Shown piece after piece: positions 54,121 to 63,141 of a stretch of 64,000 bases of DNA. Source of the stretch: Vibrio nereis NBRC 15637 (lineage in GTDB: Bacteria > Pseudomonadota > Gammaproteobacteria > Enterobacterales > Vibrionaceae); NCBI RefSeq assembly GCF_001591105.1, contig NZ_BCUD01000011.1, forward strand, positions 1-64,000. Direction: 5' to 3'. The position numbers and the translations under genes are program-made. Within the stretch, counting starts at the first letter, position 1; every line of letters begins with the position of its first letter. The notes beneath the pieces were generated by a model, which saw only the letters and a program-made list of their open reading frames with translations, made no database searches and had not been told where the DNA came from.

Positions 54121-54136
54121 AGCCATTTGTGTGCCA
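54121..54136 (-). promoter_or_regulatory. Near-consensus sigma-54 (RpoN) promoter
   Basis: On the minus strand the sequence reads TGGCACACAAATGGCT. It keeps the GG and GC dinucleotides at -24 and -12 with exactly ten bases between. It matches TGGCAC-N5-TTGCW at all specified positions except one T. Initiation would be expected near 54110. Confidence 0.68.
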
Positions 54137-54219
54137 GTTTTTATTTAAACTAACTCATTGATTTTACTAAGTACTAAAACCTGTATTACTCAAAATAAAC
54201 GTCCCGATGAGCCGAGAAA

Positions 54220-54252
54220 GTGCAAAATGCACCAAATTGAACATGCTGTTCA
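54220..54252. promoter_or_regulatory. Two adjacent palindromes upstream of the sigma-54 promoter (possible enhancer sites)
   Basis: GTGCA-AAA-TGCAC (54220-54232) and TGAACA-TGC-TGTTCA (54238-54252) are perfect inverted repeats with centres 19 bp apart. They lie about 110-135 bp upstream of the predicted start, where sigma-54 activators bind. The first resembles the reported LuxO pattern TTGCA-N3-TGCAA in its core. The identity of the activator is not established. Confidence 0.55.
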
Positions 54253-54258
54253 GGCGCA

Positions 54259-55014
54259 TCAATCAAAAATGAGTACCAGTTTTGAGTCAACCAATGCCTT
54301 CGTCACCTGCGTTTTAAACACGCGAGCCAACTCTTCTTCTGTTAATACCGTTTCCGGTGCTCCACACTGCTGAATGACGCCGTTTTCCAACAGCAATACT
54401 TTATCCGCATTGTGCATTGTTCGGTTAAGATCATGATTCGACATTACGACCGTGATGCCCATATCAGCTACTTTACGGATCAGCTTATAAAGCAGCCCTT
54501 CCTGACCAATATCGAGTGGTGCGGCGGGTTCATCCAGAATCAATAGTTTTGCGTTAGGGTTCAATGTCGGCCATATCTGTAGACAAATTGCACACAACCG
54601 AACTCTTTGCCACTCACCGCCAGACAGGTGATGAATAGGTCTGAGCAACTTATCTTCCAATTCTAATAAACAAGCTAGCTCACGGACCGTGCTATCTACT
54701 TGAGTAGTATCTGCCTGTGCGCTGGCTGGAATGGACAGCATTAAGTACTGCGCAACGATGAGGTTAAACGCAGGTCGATCACTCTGACTTAAAAAAGCCC
54801 GATAACTCGCTAATGCCTCAAGGGATGACTGCCTTACATCCAACTCATCAATAAACGCATTGCCACCACATTCGAGTAGACCTGATAAAGCCGATAAAAA
54901 CGTGCTTTTTCCGCTTCCATTTGGGCCAATGACATGGAGAACTTGCCCTTTTTCGACAGTTAACGAGAGAGGAAGCAGTCTTGAGCCGACAGATAGGCTA
55001 TTAATGCGAATCAT
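54259..55014 (-). CDS. btuD: Vitamin B12 import ATP-binding protein BtuD
   Basis: The ATPase of the BtuCD cobalamin importer. The 251-residue protein has Walker [13 protein letters not shown], signature [11 protein letters not shown], Walker [13 protein letters not shown] and the switch His in SNHDLNRT. The ATG at 55014 lies inside the 3' end of btuC (14-base overlap), showing coupling. The periplasmic receptor btuF is not adjacent. It is the last gene of the pair; the sigma-54 element and palindromes lie just after its stop. Confidence 0.92.
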   Translation of the reverse strand: MIRINSLSVGSRLLPLSLTVEKGQVLHVIGPNGSGKSTFLSALSGLLECGGNAFIDELDVRQSSLEALASYRAFLSQSDRPAFNLIVAQYLMLSIPASAQADTTQVDSTVRELACLLELEDKLLRPIHHLSGGEWQRVRLCAICLQIWPTLNPNAKLLILDEPAAPLDIGQEGLLYKLIRKVADMGITVVMSNHDLNRTMHNADKVLLLENGVIQQCGAPETVLTEEELARVFKTQVTKALVDSKLVLIFD

Positions 55015-55996
55015 GATTTTTCACCAGCATCCAAATAAACACAGGGGCACCAATGGTTGTCGTTACGACTCCTAAAGGTAACTCTGCTGACTCCAAAGAG
55101 GTACGAGCGATAATGTCCGCAAACACCAGAAGCGTGGCACCACTTAGCGCAGACAACGGCAATAAATAACGGTTCTCGCTACCCAACGCCAATCGTAATA
55201 GATGAGGGACCACTAACCCCACAAAACCTATAATCCCGCCAAGGGCAACTGCGCCACCAACCAGCACAGAAACGGCAAGGATCAGTTTCCATCGAACCGC
55301 TTCCACATCAATCCCCAACTGCTTGGCATGGAGCTCGCCCATCATGAGCTTATCCAGCACCTGCCCTTTAAAACAAAGCCACACCAACACAGGAATTAGG
55401 AATAAGGTCAGAATATGGTGATGCCAACTTGCACCGCCCACGCTTCCCATTAGCCAGTACATCAACTGACGCAGACTTAGTTCATCGCTAAAATAGAACG
55501 CCCAGGTGACCACAGCCCCACTGAGTATGCCTAAAGCAACCCCGACTAATAGAAGCCGAGTCGTGGTTAATCTTGCCGAGCGCGCAAAAAAGACCAGTAG
55601 CAACGTAAAAAGCAGTGCCCCCGCAACCGCAGAAACCATAAAACCAATAGGGGTGGCAAACATCGGAAGAAAAAACATTACCAGAACCATCATGACGCTG
55701 GCGCCACCGGAAATACCCAAGACACCGGGTTCTGCAAGCACATTACCCAGTAACACTTGCAACACCGCACCAGAGACAGCAAGTGCCGCACCAATCGCGA
55801 TAGCAGTCAATAAACGAGGGAAACGAAGTTGGAGAACAAGTTTCTCCATTAATGGCGTTACTTCTGAAAACGGCGAGATGATTACTTCCCCGACCATCAA
55901 GTAGATAATGCTCAGGAAAACGAGACTGAGAGTGGCGACTATCGCAAAAAGATTCCAACGGCGCTGCTTGCGCTGGATTAACTGACTAAATTCCAT
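55001..55996 (-). CDS. btuC: Vitamin B12 import permease BtuC
   Basis: A 331-residue FecCD-type permease with about ten helices. Typical blocks are [40 protein letters not shown] and, near the end, [20 protein letters not shown], the coupling-helix region contacting BtuD. I chose the ATG at 55996 ([14 protein letters not shown]); the frame extends to 56044 without support. Alternative assignment as an iron-siderophore permease is possible by family. The BtuD-type partner and nearby cob genes favour B12. Confidence 0.9.
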   Translation of the reverse strand: MEFSQLIQRKQRRWNLFAIVATLSLVFLSIIYLMVGEVIISPFSEVTPLMEKLVLQLRFPRLLTAIAIGAALAVSGAVLQVLLGNVLAEPGVLGISGGASVMMVLVMFFLPMFATPIGFMVSAVAGALLFTLLLVFFARSARLTTTRLLLVGVALGILSGAVVTWAFYFSDELSLRQLMYWLMGSVGGASWHHHILTLFLIPVLVWLCFKGQVLDKLMMGELHAKQLGIDVEAVRWKLILAVSVLVGGAVALGGIIGFVGLVVPHLLRLALGSENRYLLPLSALSGATLLVFADIIARTSLESAELPLGVVTTTIGAPVFIWMLVKNHDSH

Positions 55997-56046
55997 GAAT
56001 GCTCGATAAAATTGAGTTTGTTGCCCATTATTTTGGCACAACAATT

Positions 56047-56074
56047 AATGGCTTAACGATACCGTTAAGCCATT
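56047..56074. other. Perfect 12-bp inverted repeat between astE and btuC
   Basis: AATGGCTTAACG (56047-56058) is followed by ATAC and its exact reverse complement CGTTAAGCCATT (56063-56074). No T-run follows on either strand. It could be an operator for btuC, a weak terminator for astE, or an mRNA structure in the btuC leader. Confidence 0.7.
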
Positions 56075-56115
56075 GAAATAGGAAGCCTGAACCATGAATT
56101 TAGACAGTGAAGGGG

Positions 56116-57144
56116 TTAGTCGTAAACGATCTGATCTTCTTCATAACGAGTTTTGACTGGGCAAACCATCAATGCGGCTCGCTGACCAATCACAACGTGT
56201 CGATTGGGGAATACGATCGCTTCGCCTTCATTCTTAGCCATCAGAGGTTTATCGCCGTCGTGGCCAAACACTTCGCCATGTTTAAACGCGGTAAAGTTTT
56301 CGACATTGTCATCGAACAGAAAATCAAAGTCATCATGTAAACGGACGATAGTACGGCTTACTCGGTACATCACTGGCTTACGTGGTAAATGCTCAGGTTT
56401 TGTCGACGCAACCAAATCACGAAGAGCCAGATCACACGCGACCAGTTTTTCCAGATCGTTCTCACCAATGCGTGCGACGCGACCAAGTTCAACCGTCAGA
56501 GCTTGCGCACCAAAGTGTTCGGCACTAAACCAGCTAAACGTGCTAGACGGCGCGTTAGAGAACATCACCGCTTCAAGGTGAGCACTTGCCACGAAGTCCA
56601 TCAACGCTTTGCTTCTTACCGGATGACGAGTCTTGGGACTGACAACAAATGAATAATGTTTCGACTCGCGGATAGCACAATGCAAATCAAGGTGCCAACG
56701 CTGTTGCTGCTCGGTATCTTGATAAAAGTCTGTGACGATGTGTTTAAGATTGGCCGCGATGTCGCGTTCTTTAGATGGTTCGTACTCTTTATCATCAAAG
56801 AGACGATTTAAATTCACATCCAGAAAACGCGTATGTGCATTGGTTGCTTCAGGGTGAGCAATAATAAATAGCAATCTTTCAGTGATTGGTTGAAAACCGG
56901 ACTCAATATCTGAAATGATTTTATCTACGATTTCCATCGGTGCAGTTTCATCACCATGAACACCGCAAGATAAAATAATGTGTTTACTGTCGTTAGAAAG
57001 ATTCTTAGGGATAACTTCCAAAACACCGCGTTGATGCAGTTTAAAGACAGTTCCACCAGCCACTGTCATTTCTGCAGCGGGCATTTCTTGTTCTAAATCT
57101 AAGCTGTCAAAAAGAAAAGATTGGCGAAAGAGGTTGTTCGTCAT
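56116..57144 (-). CDS. astE: Succinylglutamate desuccinylase AstE
   Basis: AstE hydrolyses N-succinylglutamate to glutamate and succinate, the last step of the arginine succinyltransferase pathway. The 342-residue protein is a zinc carboxypeptidase-like enzyme. The ligands are visible in CGVHGDETAPMEI (His and Glu) and LDLHCAIRES (His), and the catalytic Glu lies in TVELGRVARIG. The start is ATG at 57144. None of astA, B, C or D is in the window, so the gene is separate from the rest of its pathway. Confidence 0.93.
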   Translation of the reverse strand: MTNNLFRQSFLFDSLDLEQEMPAAEMTVAGGTVFKLHQRGVLEVIPKNLSNDSKHIILSCGVHGDETAPMEIVDKIISDIESGFQPITERLLFIIAHPEATNAHTRFLDVNLNRLFDDKEYEPSKERDIAANLKHIVTDFYQDTEQQQRWHLDLHCAIRESKHYSFVVSPKTRHPVRSKALMDFVASAHLEAVMFSNAPSSTFSWFSAEHFGAQALTVELGRVARIGENDLEKLVACDLALRDLVASTKPEHLPRKPVMYRVSRTIVRLHDDFDFLFDDNVENFTAFKHGEVFGHDGDKPLMAKNEGEAIVFPNRHVVIGQRAALMVCPVKTRYEEDQIVYD

Positions 57145-57295
57145 GCGCTACTCCTTTATTGCACAGCGAGTATGTTAATGAATTGTATTCGCAAATTATA
57201 TGGAGAGGATCTCACTTATAAACACTCGTTGACGTGTCACATAATAATTTGCTTAGTTTGCACTCAGTTAATCACTACTAAGCGCGCTCGCAAAT

Positions 57296-57325
57296 GCAAA
57301 ATAGCCGGGGGAACAAGCCCGGCTA
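57296..57325 (-). terminator. Intrinsic terminator downstream of pepF
   Basis: TAGCCGGG (57302-57309) pairs with CCCGGCTA (57318-57325). On the minus strand it is followed by TTTT. It lies about 28 bases after the M3 peptidase stop codon and probably ends the cob-pepF transcript. Confidence 0.78.
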
Positions 57326-57352
57326 CGCAATAATACCACAAACAAAGCGTGA

Positions 57353-59143
57353 CTATAGTTGATCAAGCAAAGATTCAAACTCATCAATTTTGCTTGCCAC
57401 ACGGTCAATACTCTGCTGCCAGAACTCTTGGCTAGATAAATCCATACCAAGGTGTTTTTGCACAACGTCTTCCGCCATCATTGAACCAGTATCACGAAGC
57501 AAATTAACGTAATCTTGGTAGAATTGTTCACCTTTACTCTCACGCTGTGCGTATACGCCAATACTGAACAGATAACCAAACAGATATGGGTAGTTATAGA
57601 AGCTCACCTGAGAAATTGAGAAATGAAGTTTGCTGGCCCAGAAATACGGATCAGGTTCAGACATTGAATCCCCATACCACTCTTTCCAAGTTTCGCTCAT
57701 TAAATCACACAGTTGCCCTGCTTCCAGTTCACCCTCTGCGCGCTTTTCATAGAAAGACTTTTCAAACTCGTAGCGTACAGGAATATTCACCATCAATGCG
57801 TAACAGCTTGATAGCTCCTCCCAAAGCATCTCTAACTTTTCTTCGCGAGTTTCCGCTTGGCCGAGTAAGTAGTCACGTACGGTATTCTCGGCAAAAATAG
57901 AGGCGGTTTCCGCTAATGTCATTGGATAACGAGTCTGACATAATGGCATGTCGCGCATCACCCAGTTATGGAAAGCGTGACCAATTTCATGCGCCAACGT
58001 CAAAAGATGAGATCGGCTGCCGCCCCAGGTCATAAATACCAGTGGTGTGCGTGTCGCAGCAAATTTAGTGCAGTACGCGCCTAAGCGACGGTTTTCAGTC
58101 GGTGCCGCATCAATCCAGCCATTTTTGACCATTAACGTCACGAACTCTGCCATTTCTGGATCAACGGTAGAAAATGCGGAGCGGATGATGTCTATCGCTT
58201 CATCAAACTCATAAACTTTTGGCTCTGCATCCGTTAAGCTCGGCATGCCTGCTAAATGATTCCACGGTGCCATTTGTTCTAAGCCATGAACGCGAGCCAT
58301 CAACTTACCCGCTTTTTGACCGACATGGCGGTTAGCTTTAGCGGTGCTGATCATCGCATCAAGTGTTGTTTGTTCAATGCGGCTACCGTGCAGGCTTGCT
58401 TCTAAAAAGTGCACATCACGCACTTTGGAACGCTTTTGATATTCCGTCAGTCGCCAACCAGCCAGCGCATTTAAAATGGCAGCAAACGACTCTTGGTGTT
58501 GTCGCATCGCATTTTGAATGCCCAACCAAGCGGGTTTCTGTGCCTCGAAATCCGTGCCATACAAAGTACTGGCCGCTTTAGAAAGACCGACTTTGGCCTT
58601 TTCTTCGTTCTCTAACGTGACTTGCAAAGAACCGGTAATATTGTCGTACAGTCTTCCCCAAGCATCTTTACCGTCTACTTCCAACGCCGACATTAACTGC
58701 TCTTCGGCAATACCCAGTTTGGTATCTGCTAGTTTTCTCTCCGTGAAGATCTGGAAACCTTGACCAGACACATCTTCACTCTCGTGCGCCAACACCTCTT
58801 GAATAAAAGACTCTGGCTGTGTCACTAATGCATCTTGATACGGTGTAAATGCCTGGCTTAGTTGAGAGTTTAGCTTCGCCAAGCGACCCACTAGACTTTT
58901 AGCATCACCATTACTGGCATCAACAGAAGCATGGCACTGCGCGAAGGTGTTAATAGTCGCAAGAAGCTTTCCTGCCGCTTCACGTGTTTGGATGGCGTTT
59001 TGCATCACTGACACAGAGGTTCTTGAATCGGTGTGTAGCGTCAGTGTTTCGATACACTGTTGAATCAGTTCAATATCTTGAGAGATTTTGCTATCGCTTA
59101 ATCCTTGATAAGCAATAGAGAGATCCCATTTTGGTGTGGTCAT
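57353..59143 (-). CDS. pepF: M3-family oligoendopeptidase (PepF-like)
   Basis: A 596-residue cytosolic zinc peptidase. The motif TLAHEIGHAFHNWV contains HEXXH, and the third ligand Glu lies about 25 residues on in LAETASIFAENTV. The length and the central GIQNAMRQHQESFAAIL region fit the PepF/M3B family, which cleaves short peptides. The start is ATG at 59143, 25 bases after cobC ends, so it probably rides on the cobalamin operon transcript although no functional link is known. Confidence 0.9.
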   Translation of the reverse strand: MTTPKWDLSIAYQGLSDSKISQDIELIQQCIETLTLHTDSRTSVSVMQNAIQTREAAGKLLATINTFAQCHASVDASNGDAKSLVGRLAKLNSQLSQAFTPYQDALVTQPESFIQEVLAHESEDVSGQGFQIFTERKLADTKLGIAEEQLMSALEVDGKDAWGRLYDNITGSLQVTLENEEKAKVGLSKAASTLYGTDFEAQKPAWLGIQNAMRQHQESFAAILNALAGWRLTEYQKRSKVRDVHFLEASLHGSRIEQTTLDAMISTAKANRHVGQKAGKLMARVHGLEQMAPWNHLAGMPSLTDAEPKVYEFDEAIDIIRSAFSTVDPEMAEFVTLMVKNGWIDAAPTENRRLGAYCTKFAATRTPLVFMTWGGSRSHLLTLAHEIGHAFHNWVMRDMPLCQTRYPMTLAETASIFAENTVRDYLLGQAETREEKLEMLWEELSSCYALMVNIPVRYEFEKSFYEKRAEGELEAGQLCDLMSETWKEWYGDSMSEPDPYFWASKLHFSISQVSFYNYPYLFGYLFSIGVYAQRESKGEQFYQDYVNLLRDTGSMMAEDVVQKHLGMDLSSQEFWQQSIDRVASKIDEFESLLDQL

Positions 59144-59168
59144 CTTTTTGTGTTCCTTGCTGGACGAC

Positions 59169-59783
59169 TTAGCTAAGCGGGGCTGATACAGAGCAAACCC
59201 GTTTAAATGTCGTATCTGCTTTCATAATTTGAATGTGACTGATCGATTGGTGGTGAATTTGTAAAACAGAGTACAGTTCACTGTTTCGCCAATCTAAAGG
59301 TAAAAGTGTCGCTAATATCATGCGAATCGTCCCACCATGACAAACAATCAATGTATCTTCTGCGACGTTCTCTACAAACTGCTGCCAAAATATTGATACT
59401 CTTGTATAAAATGAGTTCAAAGTTTCGGCGTTCGGTAGCGTATTGAGCGCGGGATCCTGCCAAAATTGTTCTAACTGAGGCCAGTGGTGCTGCACAGAAT
59501 CAAACGGTTTTCCATCCAAGTCACCAAAATCCATCTCTTGGATATCATCACAAATTTGTAGGGCTAACTCTGGGTTCGCTTTAGCCAATTTCTCGGCCAA
59601 CTCTCTGCAACGTCTAAGTGGAGAACTAACTACCTGTTTAATTGCCCAGTCTTGTTCTAGCAATTGTGCACAAATTTGGTTTTGTGTTGTCTCATCTACC
59701 GCAACATCAGTGCGACCGTATAGTGCAGGTTCACCAACCGTTTTACCATGACGAAGTAAGTAGATATTGATTTTTTTCAACAT
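59169..59783 (-). CDS. cobC: Alpha-ribazole phosphatase CobC (histidine phosphatase family)
   Basis: CobC removes phosphate from alpha-ribazole-5'-phosphate or adenosylcobalamin-5'-phosphate at the end of nucleotide-loop assembly. The 204-residue protein has the catalytic RHGKT motif at the N-terminus, VVSSPLRRCRELAEKLA, and the second catalytic His in CHGGTIRMI. It begins one base after cobU ends. Family members have broad specificity; position among cobT, cobS and cobU supports this assignment. Confidence 0.88.
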   Translation of the reverse strand: MLKKINIYLLRHGKTVGEPALYGRTDVAVDETTQNQICAQLLEQDWAIKQVVSSPLRRCRELAEKLAKANPELALQICDDIQEMDFGDLDGKPFDSVQHHWPQLEQFWQDPALNTLPNAETLNSFYTRVSIFWQQFVENVAEDTLIVCHGGTIRMILATLLPLDWRNSELYSVLQIHHQSISHIQIMKADTTFKRVCSVSAPLS

Positions 59784-59784
59784 G

Positions 59785-60315
59785 TTACCCCTTTAGCGAC
59801 ATAGGCAAGCCTGCTGCAACAAATGTCACCTTGTGGGCGACTTTTGCAATGGCTTGGTTCATCCAGCCAGCATGATCGACAAATAACCTTGTCACTTCCC
59901 CCATAGGTACAACCCCTAAACCGACTTCGTTAGACACGAGAACAATATTGGCCGAGGAGGCTTCCAACGCGGTGACTAAATGTTGCACCTGCGCGGAGAT
60001 CGTCTCCTCCGTCGCGGTTTCACCGTGATTAAAGATGACGTTATTCATCCACAATGTGAGGCAATCAACCAAAACCACATCATTTTCATTAAACTGTGAA
60101 ATCAGATCCGGCAATTGAATCGGGCACTCATGCTCGATCCAACGATCGTTTCTTCTGCTTTGATGGTGATAGATACGCTGCTGCATTTCTTCATCAAAAG
60201 CGAGCGCCGTAGCGACATAATGTAAAGAATGCTGCTGACTGGAGCCCATCACCAAAGACTCTGCATAACTGGATTTACCCGAGCGAGCACCGCCCAAGAT
60301 CAAATGTATTGTCAT
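59785..60315 (-). CDS. cobU: Adenosylcobinamide kinase / guanylyltransferase CobU
   Basis: CobU phosphorylates adenosylcobinamide and then transfers GMP to it. The 176-residue protein has the P-loop GGARSGKSSYAE, the guanylylated His region YHHQSRRNDRW and DCLTLWMNNV. The length matches E. coli CobU (181). The start is ATG at 60315, six bases after cobS ends. It can serve salvage of cobinamide brought in by BtuCD. Confidence 0.93.
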   Translation of the reverse strand: MTIHLILGGARSGKSSYAESLVMGSSQQHSLHYVATALAFDEEMQQRIYHHQSRRNDRWIEHECPIQLPDLISQFNENDVVLVDCLTLWMNNVIFNHGETATEETISAQVQHLVTALEASSANIVLVSNEVGLGVVPMGEVTRLFVDHAGWMNQAIAKVAHKVTFVAAGLPMSLKG

Positions 60316-60321
60316 ACCCTT

Positions 60322-61095
60322 CTACGCTCCAAACCAGACCAGCATCACAGCGTAACTCAACAGCTCCATCAGTTGCTGAGCGGCCCCTAAACAATCGCCA
60401 GTGAAACCGCCAAGCCGACGGTTTAACCAACGACGAAAAAGCGCTCTAAAACCAACAGCGGCTAGGATCAAAATAGCCATTAAGCCCGCATCTAACCACA
60501 AAACAGGAAGAAGGCTCGTAACCACTAAGACGGCTAGCTCTAGCTGTGATTGCTTGTTAGCGAGCGGTTTACTCTTGCTGGTATCTGAGTCAGACACATA
60601 AGGCATATCATAAATAAGGGAGGCAGCAACGCCCCTGCTTAGGACATAAGCGGCAATTAATGCGCCCGCTAAGTGGGTAACATCAGCCAGTTCAGACAGA
60701 AATAAAAACTTACCCAGTAATGCCATTACCAGCGCACTGGCTCCGTAAGTACCAATGCGGCTGTCTTTCATGATGGTGAGACGTTTTTCAACCGTCATCC
60801 CACCACCAATACCATCGGCCATATCAGTCAGGCCATCTTCATGGAAGGCCCCCGTCAGCATCAGGCTAAAGCACATCATTAAAAAGACGGCGATATCCGC
60901 GCTGAAAACCGTTTCGAACAACGAGAAAACCAACGCGCAAATGCATCCCAGAACCAATCCGACCAAAGCAAAATAGCGCCCTGCTTGATTCATTCTTTGC
61001 TCGGAATACGGTGTCTGACTGGGAATCGGCAGCCGTGAAAAGAAGCCTAAAGCAAGCCAAAACAGCTCTAACTGATACCTAAACGTCGCGGGCAT
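60322..61095 (-). CDS. cobS: Adenosylcobinamide-GDP ribazoletransferase CobS
   Basis: CobS joins adenosylcobinamide-GDP with alpha-ribazole (phosphate) to form cobalamin. The 257-residue integral membrane protein has about six to seven helices and the conserved FSRLPIP and [14 protein letters not shown], the latter an Asp-rich metal site. The C-terminus shows [13 protein letters not shown]. Its ATG overlaps the cobT stop by one base (TAATG), so translation is coupled. Confidence 0.93.
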   Translation of the reverse strand: MPATFRYQLELFWLALGFFSRLPIPSQTPYSEQRMNQAGRYFALVGLVLGCICALVFSLFETVFSADIAVFLMMCFSLMLTGAFHEDGLTDMADGIGGGMTVEKRLTIMKDSRIGTYGASALVMALLGKFLFLSELADVTHLAGALIAAYVLSRGVAASLIYDMPYVSDSDTSKSKPLANKQSQLELAVLVVTSLLPVLWLDAGLMAILILAAVGFRALFRRWLNRRLGGFTGDCLGAAQQLMELLSYAVMLVWFGA

Positions 61096-62129
61096 TAGAC
61101 CTCAACTCCCGCTTGTTCGAAACTTGCCATCGAGTTGTAAAACTCCGCCGCCGCACGAATGAGAGGCACAGCCAACACCGCACCCGTGCCTTCCCCTAAT
61201 CTGAGCGAAAGGTCCAATAATGGTTCAGCGTTCAATTCCTCTAGCATGTATTGATGTCCAGATTCATGGGATTGATGTGCAAAAATCATGTAATCGCGAC
61301 ATGCTGGGTTGATCTTAGTGGCGGAAAACGCAGCGGCGGTCGCAATAAAGCCATCCACCAAAACCGGAGTCTGGGAATCGGCGGCTTCAAGATAAGCGCC
61401 AACCATCTGCACGATTTCAAAACCGCCAACTTCAGCCAATACCTCGTAAACATCTTGGGTAGCGAAGCGAGAAACGCCTGCTGACACTAATCGGATTTTG
61501 TTCTCAAACTGTTCATCGCTGATCCCTGTTCCACGACCAACGCACTGCTCGACCGCTCGACCCGTTAAGCCCGCCAGAATTGCTGCAGCACTTGAGGTGT
61601 TCCCAATCCCCATCTCACCGAACATAAGTAAGTTACAGCCAGCATCAATCACGCTTTTAGATATTTTTCGACCCAGCGTGATACCTTCCTCTACTTGTTC
61701 TTTGCTCATGGCGGCTTGTTTGGCCAAGTTTTGGGTTCGCTCTCCTAAACGCTGAACAACAAAATCATCACTTTCATGTTCCACGGGAACGAGTATGCCG
61801 CAATCGACCACTTTCATCGCCACCTTATTGCTGCGACAAAAACAGTTCACGGCTGCGCCACCAGCGATAAAATTCAATACCATTTGCTGAGTTACGGCGC
61901 TTGGCGCGATGCTGACCCCTTCGTCGGCGATACCATGGTCACCGGCAAAGACAATCACTGTTGGCTGGTGAATGGCTATCTCGGAAGCTAGCTCACCCTT
62001 TTGGTTGCTTTGAATTAGAGCAAGCTGATGAGCAACCTGTTCAAGCTGACCAAGCGCGCCAAGTGGTTTGGTTTTTTGATTGATACGATGCCAAATGGAA
62101 TCTGAATAGGATAGATTGAGCATAGTCAT
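61095..62129 (-). CDS. cobT: Nicotinate-nucleotide:dimethylbenzimidazole phosphoribosyltransferase CobT
   Basis: CobT makes alpha-ribazole phosphate, the lower-ligand nucleotide of B12. The 344-residue protein has the family blocks [35 protein letters not shown] and the catalytic-Glu region [12 protein letters not shown] near the C-terminus. The ATG at 62129 abuts the stop of the upstream flavin reductase gene; an ATG two codons later is possible. It overlaps cobS by one base. Confidence 0.94.
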   Translation of the reverse strand: MTMLNLSYSDSIWHRINQKTKPLGALGQLEQVAHQLALIQSNQKGELASEIAIHQPTVIVFAGDHGIADEGVSIAPSAVTQQMVLNFIAGGAAVNCFCRSNKVAMKVVDCGILVPVEHESDDFVVQRLGERTQNLAKQAAMSKEQVEEGITLGRKISKSVIDAGCNLLMFGEMGIGNTSSAAAILAGLTGRAVEQCVGRGTGISDEQFENKIRLVSAGVSRFATQDVYEVLAEVGGFEIVQMVGAYLEAADSQTPVLVDGFIATAAAFSATKINPACRDYMIFAHQSHESGHQYMLEELNAEPLLDLSLRLGEGTGAVLAVPLIRAAAEFYNSMASFEQAGVEV

Positions 62130-62741
62130 TTACTTAGGTCTCGCGACTGAGAAGGTTTTTTCTAGCACCGCGTATTGGCTGCCACCCAAACGAGCCAAAG
62201 GGTTCACTTTTAGAGCATCAACGACGACGCGATCGGCACGATCACCAATGACGCTTGGATCAATATAAATTTCTTCTACCTGAGCGAATATCAGGCTTTG
62301 CGGCGTTTCACCAATTTCTTTCACCTCAAACAATTTACACCCAAATGCAATCGGGCAATCTTTCACTCTTGGTAACTCAAAGCCTTCAAATTCAACCAGT
62401 TCAATATCGGATGCGTGAACTTCTGACTCTCCGTGATCCAGAGTCGCGGCACTCTGTGTCACTACTTCAGCCAGTTGCTCGTTCGCGATGTGGATCACCA
62501 TCTGGCCCGTTTCCAGCACATTACGCGTTGTGTCTTTCACTTCGCCAGACGGCTTTTTCCCTACAGAAAACATCATCAAAGGTGGGTTGCTCGACACTGG
62601 CGTAAAATAGGAAAACGGCGCCAAGTTGTAATTTTTCTCTCCAGAATCCGTTAATACCCACGCAATTGGACGTGGGATAATAGTTTGCGTCATCAGGTGA
62701 TAAATTTGAGTCGGTGCAAGGGTGGCTAGATCGATATTCAT
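62130..62741 (-). CDS. Flavin reductase-family protein (FMN-binding split barrel)
   Basis: A 203-residue FMN-binding split-barrel protein of the DIM6/NTAB type. It shows the block PRPIAWVLTDSGEKNYNLAP, followed by FSYFTPVSSNPPLMMFSVG, which bind flavin in this family. Three ATG codons lie in a row (62747, 62744, 62741); the last is six bases from AAGGA and is my choice. It is the first gene of the cob operon and abuts cobT. Reduction of a corrinoid or supply of reduced flavin for B12 metabolism is an attractive but unproven role. Confidence 0.85.
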   Translation of the reverse strand: MNIDLATLAPTQIYHLMTQTIIPRPIAWVLTDSGEKNYNLAPFSYFTPVSSNPPLMMFSVGKKPSGEVKDTTRNVLETGQMVIHIANEQLAEVVTQSAATLDHGESEVHASDIELVEFEGFELPRVKDCPIAFGCKLFEVKEIGETPQSLIFAQVEEIYIDPSVIGDRADRVVVDALKVNPLARLGGSQYAVLEKTFSVARPK

Positions 62742-62800
62742 CATCATTCCTTTTCTTGAGAAGCAATCCTTCGTTGCCATCAAGTGTACCGTGAAATCAT

Positions 62801-62827
62801 AGGGTTAACATCCGCTTTGTTAGCCCT
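62801..62827. other. Imperfect hairpin in the leader of the cob operon
   Basis: AGGGTTAACA (62801-62810) pairs, with one wobble, with TGTTAGCCCT (62818-62827). It lies about 60-85 bases upstream of the flavin reductase start. I see no cobalamin riboswitch signature around it. Confidence 0.5.
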
Positions 62828-62880
62828 GTCAAGGTTTGCAACGCGAAAGAGTGCTTGAATGTAAGGCGAAAATTAGAAAT

Positions 62881-62910
62881 GTGACACAGGCTATCATCAC
62901 GGTCTATGCT
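62881..62910 (+). promoter_or_regulatory. Possible sigma-70 promoter for the small basic protein gene
   Basis: GTGACA (62881-62886) as -35 and TATGCT (62905-62910) as -10, with an 18-base spacer. It lies about 95 bases upstream of the small ORF start. Confidence 0.4.
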
Positions 62911-63006
62911 TAATATTGAATACTTTTTATTTTAATGACGGAATGGAGAAAGACTCTAACAAGAAGAAACTGGGCGATTAGCACTCAGTTGTAAAGGAGG
63001 TCTGCT

Positions 63007-63102
63007 ATGTTTGCCAACCAACAAGCAAGAAAGAAAAAACAACAAAAACAACAAAAGCCACATACAAAGACAAAAAAACGCGTGCCTTTGTCTCTCACCT
63101 AA
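63007..63102 (+). CDS. 31-residue basic, Lys/Gln-rich small protein
   Basis: An ATG at 63007 opens a 31-codon frame ending in TAA at 63100-63102. The product starts MFANQQARKKKQQ, continues through a Lys/Gln tract and ends KKRVPLSLT. A perfect Shine-Dalgarno, AAAGGAGGT (62993-63001), lies five bases before the ATG, the strongest ribosome site seen in this window. About a third of the residues are Lys or Arg and there is no hydrophobic segment, so it is probably cytosolic and may bind nucleic acid or the ribosome (inference). I do not recognise the family. Confidence 0.68.
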   Translation: MFANQQARKKKQQKQQKPHTKTKKRVPLSLT

Positions 63103-63141
63103 CCTTTAATTTCAATCACCTCTAACCATTGGACATTAACA

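Noticed and set aside
55506..55904. 132-codon open frame antisense to btuC
   Set aside because: Low-complexity Thr/Pro/Ala composition mirrors the transmembrane codons of btuC; no ribosome site.
57165..57195. ArgR box upstream of astE (TGAAT ... ATTC)
   Set aside because: The half-sites are three bases apart instead of four and the second half is incomplete.
62742..63006. Cobalamin riboswitch ahead of the cob operon
   Set aside because: Only one imperfect hairpin is visible; none of the conserved riboswitch boxes are found on the minus strand.
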